A DNA stretch of 64,000 nt from Sphagnum magellanicum. Lineage: Eukaryota > Streptophyta > Sphagnopsida > Sphagnales > Sphagnaceae. The position numbers and the translations under genes were made by a program. The notes beneath the pieces are model-generated. The model was not told the DNA's origin. It ran no database searches and saw only the letters and a list, made by a program, of their open reading frames with translations. Location of the stretch: the NCBI GenBank assembly GCA_021904315.1, contig CM038920.1, positions 1,674,001 to 1,738,000 of the forward strand, written 5' to 3'. This document shows, in pieces, positions 24,890-37,500 of the stretch (position 1 is its first letter; each line of letters opens with the position of its first letter).

Positions 24890-25960
24890 ATCTGGTAGTG
24901 CCTAAACTAAAAGAAAGAAAGATGTTAATCAAGAAAGTCCATGGAGATATTGGACATTTTGGTAAAATGAAAACATTGGCTGAAATAAAAATAAATTTTT
25001 TTTCCTGGCATGACAGAACTTAGTTTGTTAAGACCTTTGTCAAGAATTGTGAGAAATGTTAGATGGCTAGAAAATCCAAAAACATGAAATTTGGTATTGA
25101 AGAAATGAAAAAATTCCAATTTGTGATTTTTTTTATCGAATTTTTTTTAACGTTATTAGAACATTACCTAAAACTACTTATGGTAATAAATATGTTCGTG
25201 TAGCCATTGACCATTATTCCAAATGATGTGGAATTCAACTTATCAAAGAGCATGATGCACTGACCATTGCAAAATTCTCAGAAGATGAAGTGATCTACAA
25301 ATATGGATGCCTAAATACATTCTAACAAATAATGGGACTGAATGGATGAAAGAATTTGTTGAAACAAGGCGGAATTACAACATTACCAACCAATTCACTG
25401 TACTTACTTGGCTTAAGTGCAATGGCATGGTTGAGCGCCTAACCAAAACCATCAAACAAGGTTTGATGGTCATGGCTACTACAAACATACAAAGTTGGGA
25501 CTTATTGTTACCCATGATACTTTTTGGGTATCAATGTGGCATTTAAACCAACACCAAATATTCACCTTTTATGGTGTTCACAAGATGTGCACCCAAATTA
25601 ACCATTGATAACAATCTCAATAGACTTCATGATGTTTTTTATGAATTTGTAAGTCCAAAAGTGATGGTTAAACATATGGTTCAAAAGATGTAACTTATTG
25701 GTGAGGTGCATAGATCCCTATTCAAAAGTGTAAAGCATGTTCAAAAGAAATAAAGGAAGACGTATGTTGTTTGTAAAGCACTAGAAACCTTTGATGGCTT
25801 TGAGGTAAACAACAGAATCAAGACGCGTACACTTGGCAAGAAGAAATATCTAATATGCAACTAGGAAGGACCTTACATGTTTGTTGATTACAAAGATGGG
25901 AAGGGTCTTCAAGTGAAGGATCATGGCAATAGGATCTGCATTGTCAAAGATTTTAAGGAG
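24890..25960 (+). pseudogene. Integrase remnant
   Basis: An HHCC-like zinc finger (VHGDIGHFGKMKTLAEI ... NCEKC) is followed by core blocks YVRVAIDHYSK and LTNNGTEWMKEF and by NGMVERLTKTIKQGL. In NNGTEW an Asn replaces the second catalytic Asp. Multiple stops and frameshifts are present. No chromodomain was recognised at the C-terminus. Confidence 0.8.
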
Positions 25961-26058
25961 TAGCACTGTGAGCATGCAAGAAGGGATTTGCAGCTATACC
26001 ACTCTACTAATTGATGGATTTATGAGGACATAGTTTTTTTGGAAAGAATAACAACATA

Positions 26059-27187
26059 TGTAACACAAAAACAATGTTAAGAACTTCAACTTTGGATGAG
26101 GAGGGATGGATAATGAAAACACTAAATCTGTTGGGTGATAGGCAAAAGGTAACAAGTTTGAGGATAGTTGGGTATCATGAGGAGTTATGGACGCCAAGAG
26201 TCCAGTTGTTGTTATTTTTTCCTATGTTTAGTTGGTTTTTTTTGTTGTAGGTTATGTGTGCTTGATTTTTACGATTCAATGGAACAGTGCTATCGAGTTG
26301 GGTTGAGTGATGGAATGATTTCCAAGCTACTATGGTAATTGCTTTAAAATATGGTTAATGTTGATCACGAAGCTAGGAGATGGTTGGTGGGTGAGATCTT
26401 GATGGCGTGGATGATGGAGGTGTTTGAAGATTCTACAAGTTGAAGGCCTTTGAAGGTCTTGAGTGGCACTAAGGGAAAAAAAATAGATGCAAGGAAGTTA
26501 AATGTTATTTCTTTCTAATTGTTTGAATGTGCGTTTTCTTAGGTCTTAAGTAAATGTGTGAATAGTTGTGGGAAAATGCCCCATTATTGGTTTTCAAACT
26601 TCTTCCCCACAACAAGTATTCCATTGCACCATGTGCTTTAGGGAAGTAGTAGATGTAGTATTAGGTTTTAAAGACCAATTTAAGGGAATTGATGAGTGCG
26701 TCTAAAGATCCTAAGAACAATCAATGTGGCATGTTTGATTTGTTATGTGCATTAGGCAAATTGGAAAGGATGGTTTAATGCCTATCTATGTGTGGAAAAA
26801 AATACCTTTATTGTTACAAGTGCTTCGAGGAATGGGGTTTAAAACGCATTATTGGGCTTCATAGAAAAAAAATGTTGAATTGTTCTATACCTCATTGTTC
26901 TTTATCCAACTTCCAAGGGGAGAAATTTGAGAAAATGAAATTAGATGGAGTTAGGGTTTTGTTGTTGAGTAACCACACTCATGACCAGTTGGCTCCTAAA
27001 AGAAGATCATGAGTGATGTGATCCCTTGAGGTCTAAAGTCTTATATTGTATTGTAAGGATTAGTAAGATAAAAAGCTTACTAATTCAAGATGTTGTGGAC
27101 TTTTTGCCAATCTTGGACAATTATGTTGTCACTATGTTGAAATGCATTTCTTTTATCAAAGATTGTATAACTAGAACACCCCTCCCT
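26059..27187 (+). repeat. 3' LTR of the gypsy element
   Basis: Counterpart of 17820-18929 in the same orientation. The two copies differ at many positions and in several short indels. Confidence 0.8.
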
Positions 27188-30100
27188 TGTTGGCAATAGT
27201 AGTTTCAAATGGATGTGAAATGTAGGATGGGAAAACTTAAGCTTCACCCAATATTTTTCTTCAATAGAAATGTGAAAACTTGGGCTTCGTGTTGTTGCAC
27301 ACTATTAGTGATGATCAACTAATGAAAACAATGAGTTGATTTTGTGGAAATTAAGTTCCATGTCAAATGAACATATTGACTGACATTGCTTGCAACTTGA
27401 ATTCAATCGTTTAAATTTAATTGAAAAAACATTGGATGTAAAATAATGCATAAGGTATTGAAATTTTTATCATCAGCATGTTGTAAAAAAAACAAATTCA
27501 AGTAAACACAAATATGAAAAGACATATTTCTATGCCTCTTTACTTTGAAATGGCCTAAACATATTTCAATTTGTAGTTGTCCAAAGGATGACTTATTGAA
27601 TCTAAAGTTGTGTTACTCAAATCAATTATGATGAATCATTGTGATTTGAATAAAAGATTTGCTAACCCAAGAAAAATAAATCATTTTTTTTAAAAATTTG
27701 AAGAAGGGAAGAAAAATAATGTAAGTGCCAACGATGGAGTGTATATTATGTGTGTGATGTATTTATTTATATTCAAATTGTGTAATATGCAATAATATCA
27801 AATATTTCAACTTGTGGATTCCCTAAAATTATAGATTTAAAATTCCTAAAACTTTTTAATTAGGTAAACAAAATTATATTGTTTGTATAATAATATTATA
27901 TAGAATATCCAATTTGAAGCTCACTTTGAAATCAAACCTAATTTGGAATTCTTTTGAATGACAAATCTAGAAATTCAAGAATTTAAAAAACTAAGCTCAT
28001 AATTCATAACCTAATTGGAGGTTATATCAAATTTTTAAGTAAATTAAAATTAAAGTTAAAAGTTCTTCTTTAAACTTGGATTTGAACAACACTAATAGAA
28101 GTTCCATGCATGTATATTGATAAAAAATAATTCAAAATGTGAAGAATCAAAAATTTGAAAACTTCAAATTTAAAAAATATTGATTTTCAATTTACAATTT
28201 AAAAAAAAAACTAATGTTGGGTAAGTACATGATTTGCCATATACAAGTATGATAATGATATGGAAATCTTCAAAACCAATTGATTTTAAAATGGTATAAG
28301 TATTGAACATTTTTTGACTTTACATAATAATGAAGAAACCAATACCAAAATTTAACATGAATATCGGTATTACACGAAAAATCCATATGTCTTTAAGTAT
28401 TTTATATTTTAACTTCCATATAAATTATAAAATAAATATGTTATTGTCATTTGGATCAATCACATTTTTTTAAATTCATGGGACCATGAATTTAAAAACA
28501 ATGGCAAGTATTTTTAAACTATAACATGTTAGGAATCAATTATTAAATACATAACCATTATTAATTAAAAACATATAAAGTTCAATACCCTCACTATATT
28601 AATGTACCTCCAATTCCAATATATTCATATCACCTTCAAACAATAAAGGATGGATAATAATGAATATTGGAGGTAGGCAATTAAACCCCCATATCAAATA
28701 GTACAGTCTACAATATTACCCACTAAACACTTCACTAATGTTATTTGGATAAATGTAAATACACATTTATCTATTATGTACAAATAGGTAAATATAAAAC
28801 TTATTATCTTTGTAAATAATTTCTTTTACATTTACCTTGCTTGCCATGTAAATAATTTTTTTTACATTTTCATGGGAAAGTTTGAGTTTTTTTCATTTAC
28901 ACTTACATGACCTTCTATAAATGTTTTGGGGTGGTAAATGTATATATTAATATCATATACCCTTAATAGGAGGGAAGTGTTACCATGTGTAAATGTCTTG
29001 GGGTGTGTAAATGTCAATGTATATATTATATACCTTTAGTCATTATACATATTTGCAATGCATATTAATTAGGTGTGGGTGCATCCCAAAGCTCAATGTT
29101 TTTTTGCAATGTGCCACTTTTATTGGCCCTTTAGAAAAAAATATAATACACTTAATGTTCCCCAAGTAAAAGCATCTACTATCAATAAGGTGTTGTAGAA
29201 GTGATTCCTTTTACACTCACAAGTCTATATACAACACAAGATCATATGTTTGGGCAAAAGATATGGGACAAACTGTGATGTCATTGGGGATAGGGTAAAC
29301 ATGTTGGTGATTAAACATTTAATGTATCATGAAATCCAAAAGATATTTTGAAAATTGATAAATAGACGCATCATTATGAATTATGATAATTATGGTGAAT
29401 CCATCTACAAAGTATTTATGTACTGTTACAATGAAAACATGCATATTCAAAAGTCCCCCATTTGGTGTAAATCATTGGTTTTGAAAAACAAAAAAACAAA
29501 AAATCATATAATGAGTCGGTTTTCATAAAATTAAAAAACCATTTGACTAAAAACACATTATAATGCACAAGTATGCAAAAAACAATTGCCCATTATGTCT
29601 TTTTGGGACATTTTAATTTGCAAATACCTTACAATTTGTCATCTCATGAATTGGACGTACTAGATATGAATATGCTAGTTGCAAGTTTACACAAATGTTC
29701 ATTTGAAAAATGTTATATGATTTTTAAAGAAGTTGTACCCTTATATGTGTGTTATGGATTACAAGTTCTCAATACATAAGGAAAAACTCATGGGTAAGTG
29801 TTGACTTGTATGAAAATCAAGTTCCCTTTTCAATATTATCCAAATTATATGTTTTATACCTTCAATAATTCCTAACTTTTGTTTAGGGGTTAAATTTTTT
29901 GACATATTTCAAAGATCGAACTACAAACAAAATAGGGACTTGTCAATAGTTAAAACATAATTCCCTTCTACAATAAGCGTCTCATCATGTAATGGTTATG
30001 CCCTTTATGGCTAGGTTCAAATAAAATCATGAAAGATGATAAAATTGTGTAAATAACTAATTAGGTCATTTGAATGGAAATTGAATAAATCATTATTAAA

Positions 30101-31100
30101 AGAATAATATTGTACCTACAACTAAGAATTAGTAACTCTTGTCAAATTATTTATTATTTTTTTCAAAAAAGGAGGTTCAATAATCCCTATTTTAGTATTT
30201 CAACATTTTGAAAGGAATAAGTACACAAAGTCTACCTTACATTTTGCTTTTGTAATAGTATCCTTGTGGTTGGGACCATAAAAAAGTCTTTCATGAAATG
30301 AACATGAATTATGGGTACAATATATAATACTTCAAAAATATAGTCAAGGCTTCAACTTTCACTTGCAATTTGGTTCCCAATACAAAACAAAATGTTATCC
30401 CCAAATCTTACGCAAATGCAAAGTTTTAAGGCAAGCAATTGAACTTGGTCTACACTTATGTTATTCTTGTTGTTTATGAAAGCAAATTCATATGAGGTCA
30501 ATTCCATGAGATTTGGTTGGTTCTTTGAACTCCTCAACATCTAACAAGTCTTGAAGTTTATTAATTGTGTGCATTTTCTTAAAAGTTATTTCAAACATGA
30601 CACACTTAACTAAATATTGATTGGAGTGTGTTTTTCTTTCAACAAGGTATATTCTTTTTCTTTCTTGTCCTATTGCAATCCATGAATTCTACTTGGGGTT
30701 TTCAAAGAAAAAATTGTACATCTTTTGTGTTCAAAAGATTTTATGGATAATAAAATAATACATGTTTTCAAATTTTCATCCATAAAGGTTGTTTGTTTTA
30801 CATTTGGATTTTTTTGTTTTAAAATAGTAATAAACCAATTATGATGATGTTATAATGCACATATATTCTTTCAAACATGTGTGAAGAGTTATAAATCAAA
30901 CACATTTTATTCTTTTGATCTACATGTTGAAGGGGCCTTCATGTCAACTAAATTGGTTCAAGTTGTTGCATGGTTGCATGGTTGTTGAATGACATCCTTT
31001 GATTTTGAAATGGAAAATTTGCGTGATCAAATCATAATGACCCTTCATTTTCAAATGTACAAGAGCAACATATAAGCATGTTGGAATATACAATGTCATA
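27188..31100. other. Long AT-rich spacer, no supported gene
   Basis: Composition is uniformly AT-rich, with poly-A/T runs and many TTTAAATT-like words. No frame shows a family motif, and no terminal or direct repeats of a young element were seen. It may be old, diverged repeat sequence. The last part could hold the 3' UTR of the MYB gene. Confidence 0.5.
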
Positions 31101-31144
31101 GTTGAATTGGAGCTTCCATTGGAATTGAAAGTCAGCATGGGTGT

Positions 31145-34100
31145 CTATGTCAAAATCCATCCCATTACCTCCTCCATATCAACATGTCCATCATTTGGTG
31201 AAATGGAACCACCAACCATTGAATCCTTCTGAACTCAAACAACATATATGTTTTAAAATCTATGATCACCTATTAGCATTATTATTTTTCAATTTGTGAT
31301 TCCTAACAAAACATGGTTTGGTTTCTATATGCAACAAGAGGTTCATTATTTAATTGCCATGTCCTTATGACAAATTCAAACAAAACCATGATAAAAAATG
31401 GAACAATTGTAACATGGTTAAACCATTTGGATGTAACTAACAATTTGAAGGACAATTTTTTAAAGTAACCTAGATAATATGCCTATGTCTTTAAATGTAT
31501 GCAAGTTGGTTCTAATTAGTTAAAGGCAAAATGATTTCCAAAATCCTATAAATATGAGAAGTTTCTTAGGCCTTTTAAGTACAACTAATAAAGGTGAACA
31601 AGTAAAATGTGTTTAAAACTTTGTACACAAATATAAATGTGAAAAAACCTCTTGTGATGTAGATGGGTTTGATGCATTGAGCTTGTTGACAATAGTTGTT
31701 GGAAATTTTGCATTACCTATTTGCAAATTGTCACATCAAATCAACAATGAAAAGAATTGATCATAATTTCTAATGATTTACAACACCACCACATTGAGAA
31801 CAATATTGGTATACAATTTTATCACATACAAAATTTGGAAAATATGGAACAAAAGTCAATAATAAACGTTTGTCAAATTTTAGATGATTTGCAATATCTC
31901 ATTTTACTTATTCCAAACACACTTTAGATAGAATTGAATATGATGGAAATCTAGACATAAATTTTGAAAACTGCATATTATGTTATAAGTCAAGTATTGT
32001 ATCAATCAAACATCAACATATCGCGATCTAGCCATTTAACTTAAATATATTGCTTTAAAAAGAATTGCAACCTAGCTAAGACAAAATGTATGCATTGTTA
32101 ACACTATGTAAACAAGTTTAAAAAAAGAATGCTCACAAATAAAGATGTGATCGTCAGGAATTTCAATAGATAAATCATGTTTTGCACAAGTGGTTCCATT
32201 TTTACCATGCATAAACCTTCCAAATCCTTCCTCTCTATACCCACAATTAATTCATCAAATATGAATGATATGAACCCTTATGTATTTATTAGTTTGGAGA
32301 TCAATGAGTGTGATGGTTATTATTAATCTAAAAGTTTATGAACATGTGAAAAATCAAGAATAAACATGAAAAAAAAAGTTGGGTGGATTTTAATGCATGA
32401 TGTTGTCATATGATGTAATTTTATGGAACATCAATATTTTTGAGTGTTGATGAACTTTGGAAAGATAAAAAGATGTGTGCACACCTCTTTTTGAAAGTTT
32501 CATTAATTTTTTTCATTCTCTTCATGTCATGAAATATGTGTTGGGTGTCTTTCCAAGGCTCCATTTGTAGGGCCACATTGGTACAACCAATAAGTGCCCA
32601 TTTTGTTGGACAATGTGAACGTTTTTTACAAAGTGCATTGAAGCGATTTTTCACTGCATTGTCTGTCCTGAAAACAATTTGTTTTCCAAGTGAATCTTCA
32701 TGAGTACATTTAATTTAACCATAACACACACAAAAAATTAAAAGAAGAAAATTTGATAATGGTTCAAAAATTCAACCTTCCTGGAACCATTTTTGCAATC
32801 TCAGTCCATCGATTTCCATGAGCATCATGTCCCTAAATGCACACCACTTTCCAATAGTATTGAGTTCAAGGACCAATTTAAATCCTTGTCCATGTTGGGT
32901 TATATGGTTTTTTTGAAATAAAAGTGACAAAAGTGTACTTTTAAATGGGAAACATTTAACAATATGTAAGGCTTGCCTCTAATAAAAGTTGATCTTCTTC
33001 AATGCTCCAACTACTTTTATTCATACACATGTGAAGATATGTCCTCCACCTACACATACCAATGTATGTATTCATTGTTTAAAGCAAAAAGTTTAGAGTT
33101 TTCAAATTACTAGATATTTGGCTTTGTACTTTTATTTTTCATCTCCACAAAGTTATTAGCAATTGAACATTAAGTTTGTTACTTGACCTATATATCAATA
33201 TGTTCATAATTGTATATACTTGATGTCATTTATTTGTGTGAATTATAGTACTTCCAATATATTAGTGTATTTGAAACTTACTTAAATATTTGAGTTTTGG
33301 TTGTTTTGTCCTTTTCATAAATCACTACCCATTTCGATATTGGAATTGGTGTAGGAAATCAAGTTTTTTAAAATGTGTCTTTTTGTGCATCACATTCAAA
33401 ACAACATTATAAAATCTTGAAATTGAACCTTTTTCGACATTCTTTTGGTGTTTTGTTATGCATCTTTGCTGAAATGACATGCCACCTACCAATCAACAAA
33501 CTTCTATCAATCCACATAAGCTTTTTGCTCACCCTCTTCCCAAAACTCCCACATGATAATTTGGACCACAATTGTAACACATTAAAATTGTGGCAAAAAC
33601 TTGGGACAAGTTTATATCATTGATTTTGGGAAATATTATAAGGTTGTTTCATTTTCTTGGGTCATCACTTGGACCCATATCTTGAATGCTATCTTGAACG
33701 ACATTAGTATTAATATGATACTTTAAAAGGCCATAATTGGTCATCATCCCAAATGCATATGACAACCCTTTCAATACGTTTGTCAAATGAGAATATGAAT
33801 GAATGTATATTAAAAGACCCTTCCAATTGTATATGAATTATCTAAATTAAAAAATTGCATTTGTGTTGTTCACATAAAATTAGAAGATGAAAAACACCCA
33901 CTTTTGTGTCCCATGTCGCTTCACAAGTTCTTTTAGAATTTCATCTTCCTAATTGCACAAAAATGAAAAAGTCATAACCAAATCTTCAAATAAATTTCAA
34001 AATTACACTTTGAAACTTTATTAAGTGATCATTTGGTTGGGTTTGTGCCCATTGATAGCTAGTTTTGTTTCCACCCATAATGTAATTTGGCAAAAAGTGA

Positions 34101-34572
34101 AACAAAAAATGAAGTGCCATTAAATTTTTTTTATTTGAAATGAAAAGTTGTGGTAGTAAAACTCTAACCTAAATGCTCCACCTATTTAGAGTGAGCTGAG
34201 TTTTATAATTGCTAACCATTGCCAAGCTATTTCTCCCTATGAACTAGCTTGACTTTATGTGGGCATGTAACTACCAAAAAAAGAAAAAAGAAAATTACAA
34301 AAGAAGTTGGAATTAATATTACACACCTCTTCTGTGAAAGATGTAGGAAAATGAGGGGAAAGATTAGAGTTTGTGGGGGAATCCAATGATGTTGAAGAAT
34401 ACTCCAATGGCCCATCATTGTTGTTATGTTGTTGTTGAGAATGGGGTGATGGAACATCCAAAAATCCTGTCTTTTGATGAAATTTCATGTGTGATTCTTG
34501 TTGTTGTACATTGTTTAGGGTGCACATTTCAATTTGAAACACACTAGAAAAGTTAGGCTCATTATTCTTCAT
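31145..34572 (-). CDS. R2R3-MYB transcription factor, FLP/MYB88-MYB124-like, 9 exons
   Basis: Exons (minus): 34572-34327, 33948-33902, 33485-33429, 33049-32977, 32832-32777, 32667-32485, 32234-32137, 31716-31649, 31228-31145. Every junction is phase-consistent: 303 codons from ATG to TAG. R2 is about residues 79-122 (SFTEEEDEILKELVKRHG, then W99 and CRKRW118). R3 is about 131-176 (W131, GNRWTEIAKMVPG with W150, and TDNAVKNRFNALCKKR). The R3 block NRWTEIAK ... GRTDNAVKNRF..LCKKR is the signature of FOUR LIPS/MYB88, regulators of the last stomatal divisions in Arabidopsis. The first R2 tryptophan is Phe79. Exon 4 ends at a GC donor (TTAGAG|GCAAGC). The C-terminus from exon 6 on is not recognised and is shorter than in FLP. 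All sites look usable, so this is probably a live gene; a function in stomata is inference. Confidence 0.82.
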
Positions 34573-34599
34573 CACAATATCTTATGTGTGTTTATGATG

Positions 34600-37500
34600 T
34601 CAATTTTTTAAATTTTTTGTTCCTTGTTCAAGTTGATCAATTATTCTTCACTTACTAAAACCCAAGTCATATTTAACATCACAAATACATGAAAAACCTA
34701 TCAACAATTTTTATTTTAATTGTAAGAAACAAGATTTTTCATTACTCTTTTATAAATATTGTTTAGCAAATGTTTGTGCTTCCACTAGCAATGTACATGG
34801 CCTTCAAAGAAAATATTCATTGTGTTTTTCATTCATTTAATTATTCTTAATGTAAAAGAATATCGTTGCACCCAAAGAAATATTGTTATAATACATGTTG
34901 AAATTGATTCATGATGATCCTTGTTTATGTGCAAAGGTGAAAATTTGAATATAAAAATCATAATACAAATTGCGACCTTTGTCAATGTCCTTGTGCAATA
35001 ACATATTAAGTTGAAAGGGGCAATTTAGGAATGAAATTGTCTACAATTCATGTGGTTTGACACAACAATTGTTTTCAATTAGCTTAATGACATGTTTTCA
35101 ACATCTAGAACCTTTAAGCTTATACCCTTAAATAAAACTCAAAACTAAAGATGTCACAAACCCAAATTACAATTTGTAAACTCTAATTTTTTTGCTCAAG
35201 TTTTATTTTGTAGATTTACAAAATAAAATAAAATTATGCAATTGCAAGTTGTGTTAATCATAATGTTATGCAATTGTGAAATTCATCATTTAGGTTTTGA
35301 GGGAGGGGAAGGCATGTAATAGGTGTGTTTTTTTATGTCATGATTATGAATGTAATCAATTGGTTCACCATCACCATCCCATCCAAATTCCTATCATATT
35401 TAAACTCACAAATAACAACAAAAATTGGTGACAATGCCCTTCACAAAATGAGCCAAAAAGCTTCAATATCATACTCATTTCATGTTTTCTCACAAAAACC
35501 CATTTCCCAAAACCTAAAGTTGAAACCATCTATCCCTAACATCAATGATGAATGGAAAAATTTGATTTACTATCATCTTTTTAAAAAAAAAATAAAAATC
35601 CCCATCACCTTGAAACCAAGAAACCACCGAAACCGCCGTAACCTCTTTCATATTAGATAACACCTTATGTTTTGATTGTCCAAGTGCACTAAATGTTTAG
35701 ATTGTGACTTTTGATTTTAATCTCCAAGATTGAAAGTTAGGCTTAATTTGTTATGGTATGAAAGTTTTCCATGTCTAAAATGGATACACAAGGCCAACTA
35801 TGGCACATTTCAACTTTTTATTATCACAACATAGTCATGAACAAATTGACATTAATGGTGTCATACATTGTGTACCTATCCTAGCTTACTCATTAGTAAT
35901 ATGAATAAATCCATAATTGGTTATTTGCCTTAAAACTTATGATATGGAGTTTTGGCCTTGATGGTTAGGATGAACTAGTAGTGTTAATTAACTAAATGGG
36001 TTCTAGGCAAGTTCATTGTGTGATTTTTAATTCAATTTAACAATGTTATGAAGATATTGTTAGAATTGAACTTGGAATTAAACCACACATGTCTCATATT
36101 GGAATGATAATTAGACTACTATTTCAAGTTATATTTACACTAGATATACATGCTAATTATCTAAAAAATCAATAAAGATTCCAATTGAGAAATAATTGGT
36201 AGGATGTACCTAAATTTATTTTTGTGGTAATTTTTAACTTGAGAAATGACACTTTGGTGACCTCTTTATGTAATCACATTGTATTATTTTCCTAGGTAAA
36301 TATTTTTGAGCCTAATCCATGTCAACACTAAAAAGTTTCACAATTTTTTTACATATTGTGGTAGAACATAACCCAAGAAATATAATTTTAAGAACTATTT
36401 TTTAATGTATGTGATGGTGTATTGAAGTATATTTGTATGAAAAACCACCATAAAGCTCGAACAATATTGGGTTTACAATTTTGATACTAAGTTGTTTACA
36501 TAGAAAACCTATGTAGGAATTGGATTTGTTTCAAATTGGACCAACTTTAAAACTTTTCTAAAAAAGAATGAAAAAATTTGTTTAATATCTTAAAAATTCT
36601 GCTTCAAATGTAAACATGATACTTTGTGTCAAATTAACAAAATAAATGAAACTACAATTATCAATAGTTCATCTCAAAATTTTAAAAGTAATACTTGGAT
36701 TAGAAGTGAACACTTTGTTTAAAAACCAAAAATGTGGCTAGATAACATCCATTTGAATATTATTAAAAAATCTTATAAACTTATATTTCAAGCTAAGTCG
36801 TGAGAACTTTAAAGCTTTTCAATAAGCATAGTACTTAACCCTCAATGATTAACAATTTTATGAGTCAATTCATTGTAAAATTGATTAAATTGTGAATATT
36901 TTAAAAATGTCCTCATTAAGTTTTAAAATACATGAATCAACCAATCACAAGTAAATTAACCTTAACAAGTGCTACCCACTTATCCTCTCCCATAATTGTA
37001 ACCCCTAATGATACGATCTTTCACTTGACTAACTTCATGGTGCGAGAACTCCTTTCCTCCTCACCTTAGAGGGTGTTACTTCATGTTTATTTTCATTAGA
37101 CCTACATTGTATGGATATGAATTTTGTTGTTTAGCATGCCATTTGAAGCCTATGACCACAATCCGAATGGCCCAAAAACATTATTGAAAATTTCAAAAAG
37201 TTTGCATCATCAACTTAAATTTTAATTTAATAAAAAAATGGATTATCAATCATTTAAGAGTCAAGTATGGCATATGAATGGGAATAAAGGTTTAAATTTT
37301 AATTGTTAATGGTGGGTTTATGACAACAAATTTGGTATCCAATGATGAAGAGGTTTTTACTTGGATTGAATTCAAAACAATTTTGTCTCTAGTTTGAAAT
37401 TGTGAAAGATCTTACAAATTTCATTTCATTTCAATTTTTGGGTTGTTGTTTTCGTAAAATATCTAGTAGTTCCCAACTAGTTTTTAAAAATTAAATTTTT

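Larger units (their letters stand above)
17820..27187 (+). mobile_element. Degenerate Ty3/gypsy LTR retrotransposon, about 9.4 kb
   Basis: Direct repeats of about 1.1 kb flank an internal region in the order PBS, a pre-gag repeat region, gag, retropepsin, reverse transcriptase, RNase H, integrase. This is the Ty3/gypsy order, with integrase last. The two LTRs are clearly similar but carry many substitutions and indels, and all frames are broken by stops and frameshifts, so the copy is old and cannot move by itself. A further 818-bp insert interrupts the reverse transcriptase. Boundaries are estimated from where the LTR similarity starts and ends; no clear target duplication or polypurine tract was seen. 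Confidence 0.85.

Noticed and set aside
27188..31100. Possible further LTR element in the AT-rich spacer
   Set aside because: No direct terminal repeats, primer-binding site or polymerase motifs could be found by reading either strand.
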